Shown piece after piece: positions 49,862-61,148 of a stretch of DNA of 64,000 nt. The position numbers were made by a program, and so were the translations under genes. The stretch comes from Anoplolepis gracilipes (taxonomy: Eukaryota > Arthropoda > Insecta > Hymenoptera > Formicidae): positions 9,770,501 to 9,834,500 of the forward strand of contig NC_132975.1 in the NCBI RefSeq assembly GCF_047496725.1, in the 5' to 3' direction. Below the pieces are notes generated by a model. The model searched no databases. It was not told the origin of the DNA and saw nothing but the letters and a program-made list of their open reading frames with translations. Each line of letters starts with the position of its first letter. Position 1 is the first letter of the stretch.

Positions 49862-52236
49862 TAAAAAGTTAAAAATTAAATAAATTTACTATAGTTTTAT
49901 AATATTAAGTAATTAAAAATATAATGTATAAATTTTTGTTAAACAAGAATTTTTACATTTATTTAAACTGAGCGAATAAAAATTTAGCTGGAACTTGATT
50001 CATTTACATATATCAACGCTTGATTTAAATACTATGTGCAAAAGCTTATCAAAACTTGTTATTTAACTATCCCACCGGCTTTGTCAGATTATATATACGT
50101 TGAGAGAATCTACGCAATTTTCCATATTTCTAGATATATTTCCGGTTGTTATCCTTTATAGTGTAACTTTGTTACAATATTGCGGTGCACTCGGGGCTAT
50201 TCGTTATAGCGAATGTCGGTTTCATTATTGTATTTCTCACAGCGTGGTTATCCTAAAACAGCTGTCACTCCCAGATTCTACAGAAATGATGACCATCTTC
50301 GTTTGCACGTTTGTACCGTGCGACAGCCGCGTCTCAAAGATAAATTTTATCATACGCGGATGTCGTTTTTTCTGCGAATATTTAATTAAATCTTTAACTG
50401 TTAACCATTTATTATGATGATGATGATGATTCATAATTATTATGCTTTATTACTGACGTAAAATTCTCTTCTTTGCATATAATGATGTTATTTTCCTGTT
50501 GATGTATTAAATTATTTTCATCTTTTATCTATGTATTGAAAATGCATTGTTATATCCGACATATAGATAATTAACGGACATGATATAAAATATTTCATAA
50601 TTTGAAAACGAAAGAGAGCTGCGGATATTTAACAATTATTTTAATAATGATTAGCTGCAGGCGCGTACGCGGCATAATTAACAGCACGTTGTAAAATTTA
50701 CCCTTTTATCCATTTTTCGTGCTCTTGATGTCTATTACAACGATGTATCTCTTTTTTATTTTTATGTGGTATTAACATTAATATACACGCGTTTACGCGA
50801 AACATCGACGCGCGCGTATCGTCCGCGTAATATTTCACGTTCATGTATCGGATTAATGTAGTATCAGATTAACGTAGTATTGGATTAACACTGAGATGCG
50901 AACACACCAGGTGGCTCAGTATATATTCGCATTTTACAAAGTTTCGCGCAAAAAGGCGCCATCGGCTCATATAACGAGGATCCATTCTGAGGCCGTGCGT
51001 TTTAAGACTTTACTTTGTCTCGTCGTAGATAAAAGCCCGGCGTCGAGCTGGGAATTCGATTCATTAATCTGGCCGCCGCGAAACGACCGCGAAATCGATC
51101 GAGAGCGCTGCCGACGTCGCCGCCGCGGAAATTGGGGCGGCTTTCGAGAGTCGGCCGCGAGGAAAAAAGAAGCAACTTCCTTTCCGTGTGCGCGACTTTA
51201 TTCCTACCTAACTTTGTCCTGCCGGTTTACGACTCCCTGAATACAGCCGGCTAATTAACGGCGCTTCCTTAGCGGGCAAGCTGGGAGTAGCCAATTTCAT
51301 TTCCCGTCTCCCTTTTTTATTTCCCTCGTCGGTTAAGCGGTCTCGCTTCTATAATTCACGCTTACTGCGCGAATGTCTCTTTTGAAGTATCCTCGCTCGA
51401 GAAAAATCATGTACTTTTCGATGTTGTAGAACTATTCGCGAAAGAAATCTCGTCTTTTTATTTATTTATTTTTTTTTAGGACAGCCTTTCTTCTGAAATT
51501 ATTTCTATTACATTCTGTTGTGTTCCGATGATTAATCTGCCAGGCGCATGGAAAATTGTAGAAAATTCTTTGTATATATCTTAATATGACGTAAAGAGAG
51601 GCTTTCAATTTTCATAAATTTTGCTACTCATTCGTTATTATTGTTCGAGCTTTTTATATATGCTTTATATATATATATATATGAATGAATATTAATGTAA
51701 CAATTTGTTTCGTACACTCTAAATATGATACAAAATTCGTGAATTGGACGAAAACAATTCTGCCCTTTGATTTAATTCGATTATACTTGTATGTGTATTC
51801 TACGTTCATTAATGTAACAAACAACTGTGACTTTTTCATGTATATTAATTAAATGTATCGCACAAGTTATCGATTTACTCTCCAATGATTTTTTTGTAGT
51901 ATTTTTCAATTAGCTTTTAACGATTACCGGGATCACTTCACCAAGAGTTTCTCGCAGAATTTCAAACGGCATTCATATAAAAACGGTAATTTCCGAACTT
52001 TGTCGATGTTGGAAATATTTTCAAACTTTGTCAATGTTGTCGCGTTTAACCGATCGCGTCCAAACGATCGAAGCGACGGTTTTGCGCGGGCAGAAACGCA
52101 GCTGCAGTTTAACGAGTTGGTTGAATTGATGTATTCCCGGCTTGGTTGGTTTTAATTAATCGGAGTGATGTTTCAATCGAGAGACAGGTAAATGATGGGC
52201 AAAATGGTAGAGAGAGAGAAAGAGAGGGTGAGAGAA

Positions 52237-52263
52237 GGGAGGGGGGGGGGTGGGAGGAAGGGG
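52237..52263 (+). repeat. G-rich tract with G-quadruplex potential
   Basis: Runs of GGG, ten G, GGG and GGGG are separated by one to five bases on the plus strand, preceded by GA repeats. This meets the simple four-run quadruplex pattern. Confidence 0.7.
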
Positions 52264-53689
52264 AGGACAGAAGGCGTGAAAAAGCGAAAGAACCGGAGAA
52301 TAGAAGTGGCCTGGCATCCGTGTATAAGCGAGTCTCTTGCGCGAGTCTGACAGCCGTGGAGAGTATGAGGTTTCCCTCGTTAAGGGTCGTAAATAATAGC
52401 GATGGCGACGATAACGAGGCAATTTACGGGCATGCTCTTGTGCCTCACGTTTTAGCTTCGATGTCCGTCGCGGCAATTTGAATTTTTCGTGAATTTGTGA
52501 TCTTTACGCGCGGCACACTTGGTAACTCACCGGGACGATAAAGGACCTTCTGTCGATCGATCGACGAGTAAATTATATATGTAATAGCGGAACAACGTTC
52601 GGGTATTTTGTCATACGAGACATAATGGTGGAAATCGGTTAAAATAAAAGCCGCAATTGACATTTAATTTAAAATATTGACAAATATATTTAGTACAAAA
52701 TATAGAATTAAAAATTTTTTCTTTTTAATGAGTAAACTGTTGCGTGAATTTGGTTGATAAAATTAAACTTTAATGTCGCAATTGTATACAATTATATATA
52801 ACAGAAAATTTTAGAATTAAAAAATGTTCAATTTATAGGATCAGATAAAGATGATAATTATAGTAAGATAATTGAATTTTATACACGTATGTTAAATGCT
52901 TTAATATATTTTTAAGATGTTCAAGCAATCACCGAGATAAGAAATTAGATATGAAATTGTGGCGATTTTGAACTGATTTGGATAATCTTTTAGAATGAAG
53001 AGATATATCAGTTCTGAATATTATTATTCATTATTAATTAAGTTATTCAATAAATTCGAATATCAACTTTTTTAATAAATATTAACTGTGTTAATATTTA
53101 ATAGCATGGCCATATGGTCACGACATGCCGGTGTTTCGTTCGCTAATGGTTCTCCCGTTTATACTCTTTGTAGCAAAGCACTCAATTTCTTAGAAAGTAG
53201 AACAGATATGAACCATTTAAGTTTCAAAATGATCGAAAGCGTTAAAAGTAAGAAAGAGTTCCAGGTGTTAACCTAGTAGTAAGTGATTCATGCAATGTTA
53301 CACATTACAAATTTAATGAACAAGAGATTTGATTTTTTTTTCTCCTAATATCATTAATCTCTATATTACTGATATTAATTAAAAATTTACAAAAAATAGA
53401 GACAATGTTTGATATACAAATGATGAAAATATACATACTTTGAAAAGGAAAAACGATGTAATAGGTGGAAAAAAAAAATTTAACTAAAATGTAACTAAAA
53501 TAACTAAAATAACCATTCGAGTAATAACTCTGAGAGTGGTTTGAAAAACATATTATGCTGAAACGACATAACTCATATCACTTTATAAACGAATAAAGAA
53601 AATACATAACCGCGAGAAAAAAAAAAGAAAGATATTTTTTCCAATTCTTTTACAAGAGATACTATATACAGTATTAGTCATCAACTTTT

Positions 53690-54740
53690 TGTGCTCGCAC
53701 AGAATCTGTGCGCTTGAAAGAGTCGACAGGTTCATTTGACTGCACATACGGGGAGCTCGAGGAATTAGCTGGGCGATCGACGATACCACTCCGGCGGAAA
53801 CGCAGCCGCACAAGCGCCAGTCGCTTATTTCGCGAGGCGAGTCGCGTGGGTGATGTCTGCTGCCTCCGGCAACCTCGCCGTGGAGAAATGGAAAGCGAGA
53901 GATAAAACGAGGAGGAGAGAGAGAAGAGAGAGAGGATTCCTCCGCACACCAGGCAGCCTCTCTCTCGGCAACGTTCGCGCTCGCGCTCTTTTCGTCCTCG
54001 TATGCGAGAAAGGACAGGCAAGAGCGAAGGGAGGATGCGTGTGTGAGATGCGAGGGTGTAGAGAGACGCTGTGGGTGCCGAAGGCGCAGCGGCGGCCGCG
54101 AGGATGTGGAGCACGAGCCGGCGACGACCGGAGAAAAGATGCTGCGCGTGCAGAGGGAAGAAGCAGGATAGAAGGTTTGACGCGGGGGTGGCGGAGATAG
54201 AGAGAAGAGAGCGGCGAAGAAGGATGAGAGAGAAAGAGAGAGAGAGGGAGAGGAAAAGCCGGAACGACCCGGGGGTTGCCGTGGCGTTATCGACCGGGCC
54301 GCTGGTCGGTATCAAACCAGGCGTCGGCGCCGTGGCTGTCCCGGCTTCCTCGAGTGCCGGACCATTCTCCACCTCCACCACCACCACCACTATCATCGCC
54401 TACTACTACCACCACCATCACTACCACCAGCGGCAAGAGCAGTAGCACCAGCATCGCCACCTCCGCGGAGGTCGCACGGTTGCTGGCCCTCGACGCGTCA
54501 GTAAAGCCCGGGACAGACAGTCGATCGCGCACACGGAGGGTGCGGGTCGTCCTGGGGGTTTTAGTTGTTCCGGTTCGGATTTGCTCGGTTTGCCGTTGAT
54601 TTGTCAGATTGATACTTTCGTTCTCGCGCGGTTCTCGCATGTAGACCGTTCGCACGACACGCTGTCACCCAGTGTGATTCAACAGCTGGCAGAGACGGTG
54701 TTTTCGAGCGAGATGTCGATGCGAAAAGACTGGTAAACAT
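53690..54740. promoter_or_regulatory. CpG-rich island, possible promoter or untranslated exon
   Basis: About 1 kb of strongly GC- and CpG-rich sequence is open in several frames on both strands; the longest is 240 codons on the minus strand. All translations are low complexity (Arg/Glu, Ser/Leu, or Thr and Pro repeats from ACC and CCA units near 54370-54430), so they are not credible proteins. It lies about 4.5 kb upstream of the neuroligin exon on the plus strand, and a weak GTAAAC donor occurs near 54731. An upstream untranslated exon of neuroligin is one possibility. Confidence 0.4.
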
Positions 54741-57700
54741 CTGTTATCTCCCCGTTTGATAAGCTGCCCCAAATGGTCTGGACCGCGTCATATCGCTCTC
54801 GAGCGTAACGTCATTATCTCGGACTCTTAACTCGTGATGCAAGACGCATCGAATGGATCGAAGCGCTTGGTGCTGGTGCGTGTGGTGTCGGAGCGGTAGA
54901 CTCGAAATTATATGGACTGATACGGAAGTTATCTGACCGAAAGAATATACTGAATAAGTTCCGGGATGGACTCTGTGATACGAGAAGACGATGCTAGATA
55001 AGGAGTTGGATATTACGTTTGGCTCACGGTGCGTTTTGTCACAGTTTTTTTTTTCAGAGTATTCTGCGAATGCGGGGATGTAATGTTTAATGATGAAGAC
55101 CAAACTCATATCTTGGGACGGACAAGCATGTTACTTAACGATAACTGCATTGAGTTTGATTTTATAAGCACTGAACTTTTAGTTTACTGAATATTCGCCA
55201 AATTTGAAACATATTGCGTCGAAGAAACTTCGTCAATGATGGGAGATTTAGACAAATCCGTGTGTCTTTTTCGATCAATACGAAGTCTGTTGCTTATACA
55301 CTTTTTTGCTATAGAAAAAGAAGAGTTACACTTATAATAATAATAATAATTATGCGACAAGAAATTTCGAAAATAAGTAATATCTAAATGTAAATAAATC
55401 ATATAAAAATATTCTTAGCATTCTTAGAGAATTTATAAATTACTTTATTAAATATCGCGATTATATCAAAATCTTTCTATTAAATATAACTTATAATACA
55501 TGTTCTATTAAATATTAATTATTTACTTAATAGAAATAATTAGAAGTATTCGCTTTATCTCACGATACATCTGTTTATTTATTTCTATTGCTTTAATGTT
55601 TCATTTCAGTTTAATCATTTCTGTAGATAATTATAATTGCTTTCGAGTCTGTATTGTTATGAAATTGCACGTAAATAATTCAAACTCTAACTAAGCCTTG
55701 TACGTTGAAATATATTTAGCTACAAAGCCTTCTCGTAATGCGTAATAATAGGTATGTAAATATGACATAATAGTATTATTCTAATTATTTCTACATATCT
55801 CATTATCAATTTCATCATCATTTCAATGATTTACAGTATTACGACTTTGAAATTTGTATGATACGTAAGATGGAATGATTTAATGGTAAATGCAGCTGCA
55901 AAATTTGTGTAAATTTATAAAAAAATGCATTTTGAAGTCAGGAATTATCTGAAAATGATTAGGTTCTCTTCTCTTTTTGGATCTATTTCCAATATCTCAA
56001 ATCTATTTAAATTTCCGCCTATACTGCGGATCAATTAAAATTATTAGATAAGGAAAAAAAAATTAATCGATTTCGATGATTGGGGACTCTTCGTAATTTT
56101 ACAAAATGGATCACCATCAATTCTCTTTGATTCATCCATTTCTTGTAGAATGCACTCTCGTTGATCCGTGCAAAAATGTCACCCTTGGCGCTCGCGCAAT
56201 TTCCGTGATAATATATCGGCGTTTTTTCGCGAAACGTTCGAAGAGTCGTTCTTCCTCTCTAGCTGCCGTTTCTGCCTCGATAATTCCTTATGGATTTTTC
56301 TCCGGATACTTTGAACTTATCGCTCTCCTGGGTGAATTATTAATCATCCAGTGGACCTCTGCAATTAACGAGAGACCGGAATTTAATTTCTCTCGTCGGG
56401 CAAGATTCTCACGCCTAGGATTTGGCATCTCATTTTCGCTCGTTTTCGTCGAATGGCGCGGAATCGGAACGTAATCCGACGTTAGTTTGCTCCTCTTTCG
56501 AACTTGCGAAGCTGCATTGGTAGTGCGCAGCTTCGTCGACGGAAGACTCCGGGGAATCCGATCTGCGAAGTACTTAGAAGACAAGTCGGACCAACTCGCC
56601 TCTGTAGCCGTGACACATTCCCTTTGGATGTGGCGAAAGTGCGATAGAGAATTTTGTAATTGTCACAATTAGCTTGTGAGTTACTGCGTCAAAGAGGCTT
56701 TAAATTAATCAAGTTTAGCTCTAAATTAAAATTGCAAATACAAATCATAAATAATATCTAAACTTTCAAATACAGCTATTTACATGCCATTTACATTTAA
56801 GCGAATTCTATTTTCATAATTTTGAATTTTATTTTGCAAATAAGTTTGGCATGTATAAGTGATATATTTATGAAAATGCGATTTATATTAATCCATGATG
56901 AAGAAATATAACAAAAATTTCTCTATTTTTTTTTAAACTTATTCATATACGAAACTTTAGACGGAAAAGTTGCAAAGATTCATAATTTTAATTTTTAATG
57001 CGCTCACTTGTCTCTTATTCCCGCGCAATCACACACAAAAATAATTATTACATCACTTTATTAAGAAATTATAAAGTCGATGCGTTCGATACATCGTTTT
57101 GAAGTTTAGGAAAGTAAAAGTAACGAGGAAAAATCGCGTGCGTTTTTATTGCGATAAGAGAAATATGAGACCATTACGTCGTTTTGCTTTGTAGATGGAA
57201 CGACTTTGCAGAAAAGTACAGAGTTGACTACTTCGCGTTCGGAAAAAAACATTACGAGCACGTAACTGAAACTCTGTGTAATTTAAACACAGAATGTTTA
57301 CCACCCCCAGGATGGGAACGTTGCTGAAGCCGAAACCGACTGCACCAAAGACCAGAAAGCACAGTTTACCTCAACTTGGAAATTGGAAATTCTCGCCTAG
57401 CCACGGTTCAATGCTATCGGATTTCGGATTTCGCGTTATTCGAGCAGCTTGAGCAACTCATTCAAATTAAACTTGATCGTCATTGCAATTAATTAGGTTT
57501 TGTCGGGCGACCAGTTGGGTGACTCGATTCTTCTTTGCAGTTGCGGCAATGTACATTAATTACCGATTTATCAAACATAAATTTCTAGTCCGCGGGACTA
57601 CCGAATTTACGAAAATTTGATACAAAGGGTCGCTGTATGCATTTGCATATTAATAGGCAATAGGTACGATTAAATTTGCACTATTATTACAATGGATTCA

Positions 57701-58480
57701 ATTTTCCATCGCAATAAAGTACATACATAAGAACATATATTAACATGGTTTCTATAATCTATTTAACTTTTTATTATTTTAATGAATAAAAAAAGAATTG
57801 TTTCTCGCACAATGCGAAAAAAATTATGAAGGATACATAATTTTGAATAAAAAAAAATCAATAAGTTAAAAGTACAACATATTTTATTTATTAAACGTAA
57901 ATATATAATAACAAATATAGGTAAAAATTAGTAAAATAGTTTTAAAATCAAAGAACTTGTGTAAAAATATTATATATTAGAATGTATATATAGCATATAT
58001 ATAGTAAAAAAAATGTAAAAAATTAAAAATCATTGAAATTCGTCGAACAGTAGTTAAATCAAATAATAGGACAAATAATAGGTAAGAAAGGAATACGGTC
58101 GGTTACGTTTCACGCACGATTGTTCCCTCGGAAGTATCTCGAGCATACATTTTTCAGTTCATTGTGCAGAAACAGAAGCAGCAATCTTCGCACTATTTGT
58201 TCTCAAATACAAGCAAAGTTTATTTCGTTGGACTTTCCTAGAATTTTGGAATTGTACGCGCGCGCGTCATGGAAAATTTAACAAGTTGCTAAACTTATTA
58301 CACTCGCGTGACTACCATCTAGTTAGTCGAATCTCGCGCGAAATTCGTTTTCGAAGAAGCTGCGTTAACGAAGCGACCTTTACTTGTTGTTGCAGCATGT
58401 TGCAGCGTGTTGCGGTGACTGTAAGGCGGTGACTGTAAAAGCAAGAGGTACCGACAAGAAACGAAAGAGACGAACGAATC
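54741..58480. other. Non-coding stretch upstream of neuroligin
   Basis: No supportable gene. Mostly AT-rich. A moderately GC-rich patch at 56100-56670 is open on both strands (122 codons plus, 98 codons minus) without family resemblance or clear splice sites. Another GC-richer patch at 57290-57520 has no recognisable content. Confidence 0.55.
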
Positions 58481-59184
58481 GAGAATCGAAAAATTATTCC
58501 GCCCCGGATGAACCTCCCTTCGCAAACAGGTCGTAGCACGGTGCGACGAGGACGCTGAGAGAATTCCGCGAGTCGGCGACTCCGAGGGGTGGTGCATCGA
58601 ACCATTGTACCCCGGGTGCCGATGATTCCGTCAGGATCATTCACTGCCGACGATTCGAGTTCGTCGATCGTCACCAGAGCGTCGTGTATACGCGCGTGTC
58701 GCGCGATAACGACGATCAGTCGCCAGCTTGACAGCTCAGCGTCAGCGCGGGCAACGCATGCACCTGAGAATGGAAGTAAGAGTCCGCTCGGAGCACATCA
58801 GCAGCAGCAGCAGCAGCGTGATAACAGCACCGAGTCGCTATTTTGAATTCGAGACGGCGAACGGGGAGCGGGAGCCGCACGGAGGGCGCGAGACTGGAGG
58901 TGGCGGCAAGCCGTACCGGAAGCAGTGGAAGTGGGCGGACAGCGGCGACAGGATAAGGGTGGTGGCGGCGGCGGTGGTGAGGAAACGAGTGCAGGAGAGC
59001 GGACGCAAAAAAGCAGCCGCGGCGACGGAAGGGCGAAGAACGAGCAAAGCAGCGGCGAACGGGAAAGGAAAGCGAAAATCGAAAGCGGAAGAAGAGGAAG
59101 AAGCAGAAGGGGGTCGTCCATCGGCAGGAGGGCCCCACAGATGCGGGGCCCGCAGGGGCGCGCAGTCCGCGGTGGCGTGACGCG
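58480..59184 (+). promoter_or_regulatory. CpG-rich 5' region of neuroligin
   Basis: A GC-rich, CpG-rich stretch with a CAG repeat (about 58799-58817) and many GGC/GAA units runs directly into the neuroligin coding exon. It is probably promoter plus 5'UTR. Apparent open frames here are low complexity and offset from the neuroligin frame. Confidence 0.5.
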
Positions 59185-59992
59185 ATGCGGACGTCCTCCT
59201 CCTCTTTGCCGAGGAAGAGGAAGAGGAAAGACCTCTCGCCTCCCGATACCGTCCTCCTCGTCGACGACTGGCCGTCAGTTAGACATGTCGGTCGACAGCA
59301 GTGTTCCTCGCGATTCTCCGCTATTATCGCGTCGCGTCGAGCGCGACGCGACGTTCTTCACCGAGGACAAGATGCTCCTTGGATGTATCGTAAGATTTCC
59401 GAGAAGCCGGGGACTCGTCAGACGAATCGGGCTCCCAGTGAACGATGGAAGCGGCACGGACAAACGAGAGACAAAAGCGACGGAAGCAAAGACGAGAGAC
59501 GACGAGATAAGCGAGGATGGAGCGCGGAGGATATCGTTAGTAAGGAGATTTCTCAAAATACTGCCTCGTTCGACGGCACCATCGCCAAAAGCGTCCTTTT
59601 GCTGGCACTCCTCTGCGCCCAATGCTGCCTGGCGGGCACCGAGGCCCTGGTCGGCACGCAAAAGTACTCCACCAGGACAGTCAAGACGCGATACGGCATC
59701 TTACGCGGCATCGAAGCCAGATCGTCCAACGCCGTCGAGACTTACTATGGAGTGCCGTACGCGACGCCGCCGCTCGGCGCCCTGCGTTACATGCCTCCGG
59801 TCACTCCGACGCCATGGCGTGGTACCAAAATCGCCGACACCATGCCGCCTGCCTGCCCGCAGCATCCGCCGCCACCGGACGAGAAATTGCCGCGGCAGAG
59901 ACGCGCCTATCTCAAGAGGCTGGGACCCGTATTGGCGAACCAGAGCGAAGACTGCCTGTATCTGAACCTCTACGTGCCCAAACCTCCTCACG
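59185..59992 (+). CDS. Neuroligin, first coding exon (partial gene)
   Basis: Neuroligins are postsynaptic single-pass adhesion proteins with a catalytically dead cholinesterase-like ectodomain that binds neurexins. The exon encodes 269 residues plus one base and ends on a perfect donor (CACG|GTAAGT). A hydrophobic signal segment (SVLLLALLCAQCCLAG, about residues 136-151 from this start) precedes the mature start. The cholinesterase-fold N-terminus follows: TVKTRYGILRG, YYGVPYATPPLGALRYMPPV, PWRGTKIADTMPPACPQ, and the family signature SEDCLYLNLYVP. The start is uncertain. ATGs at 59185 and 59383 are both in frame and both put an unusually long basic stretch (135 or 69 residues) before the signal. 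Later exons, including the esterase core, transmembrane helix and PDZ-binding tail, are beyond the window. Which of the insect neuroligins this is cannot be told. Confidence 0.85.
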
Positions 59993-60162
59993 GTAAGTCA
60001 CCCATGTATTATTTCTCTAAAGATATGTAGTATTGTAGAGAAAAAAATACTGCTCAAAATTAGGACCAATCCTCACGTTTAATTCTTCGTTAATGAACGA
60101 CTTTATTTTAGAAATGTCAAATATCAATTTGATTTAATATACGGTCTTTCTTTTATATAAAA

Positions 60163-60773
60163 TATAAATATCACTAAAATATAGTAATAATAGAAGATGA
60201 AACAGTAATGGAATTTTATAAAATTCTGTATTTTGTGATTACAAATTTGAAAATAATTTGTTGATAGCTTTATGCACGTAATTCGATATTCCGATTAAAA
60301 ATTAATAGAGATTTAAAGACTATCACATATTCACGTAAAAATGTGAAATTTTTAAATCAATATAGTGATAATGTGTTTTTTTTTAAATAAAATATTTTAA
60401 ATTATCTATAAATGATTTAATGATTCGGAGAAATTGTAGCAATACATTTTAAGGTCTACTTATTGTTATAAATATCACTAAAATATAGTAATAATAGAAG
60501 ATGAAACAGTAATGGAATTTTATAAAATTCTGTATTTTGTGATTACAAATTTGAAAATAATTTGTTGATAGCTTTATGCACGTAATTCGATATTCCGATT
60601 AAAAATTAACAGAGATTTAAAGACTATCACATATTCACGTAAAAATGTGAAATTTTTAAATCAATATAGTGATAATGTGTTTTTTTTTTAAATAAAATAT
60701 TTTAAATTATCTATAAATGATTTAATGATTCGGAGAAATTGTAGCAATACATTTTAAGGTCTACTTATTGTTA
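60163..60773. repeat. Near-identical tandem duplication of about 305 bp
   Basis: Copy 1 (about 60163-60466) and copy 2 (about 60467-60773) start at TATAAATATCACTAAAATAT and both end in AAGGTCTACTTATTGTTA. I see one substitution (AATTAATAGAG against AATTAACAGAG) and one extra T in a T-run. Neither copy has an open frame of interest. Confidence 0.92.
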
Positions 60774-61059
60774 GTCTTATATGTAAAATTTAATTTCTGT
60801 TTATTGAAAATATAAGACTATATTCTCTGTATAAATCTCCTAGAGAGAGAGAGAGATTTTCGCAACAAATATTCGTGAGATTTCCGTGATGCACTATTTG
60901 AAAAATATGTGCCTCTATGCATCGCGCGACTATCGAGCACAACATTCCTCGCGAGAACATAAATCGAACTTTTCGGAATGTACATACATATCTTCTCGTT
61001 GTGAAATTTGGCGATATTTAGGCGAGATACTCTGTTTCGAAACATGTGCCGTCCAATTT

Positions 61060-61060
<1 letters not shown>

Positions 61061-61142
<82 letters not shown>
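61061..61142. repeat. (AG)n microsatellite
   Basis: A pure AG tract of about 82 bases, the longest simple repeat in the window, inside the neuroligin intron. Confidence 0.95.

Positions 61143-61148
<6 letters not shown>

Larger units (their letters stand above)
46077..53680. other. Gene-poor stretch
   Basis: No supportable gene. It contains (CT)n (46374-46400 and 48249-48304), (GA)n (49806-49856), a GC-rich patch at about 50930-51330 and a G-rich quadruplex-type tract (52237-52263). Open frames in the GC-rich patches (for example 50896-51240 and 52146-52481) are composition-driven and low complexity. Confidence 0.55.

Noticed and set aside
53674..54396. 240-codon minus-strand frame in the CpG island
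   Set aside because: The translation is Val, Ser/Leu and Arg/Glu low complexity. Several other frames in the same stretch are equally open, so it reflects GC content.
56106..56584. Overlapping open frames on both strands
   Set aside because: Neither resembles a known protein. Both-strand openness in a moderately GC-rich patch is not evidence of coding.
58728..59180. 150-codon plus-strand frame, and the overlapping 58925-59965 frame
   Set aside because: Arg/Gly/Ala-rich translations are out of frame with the clearly conserved neuroligin coding sequence that overlaps the longer one.
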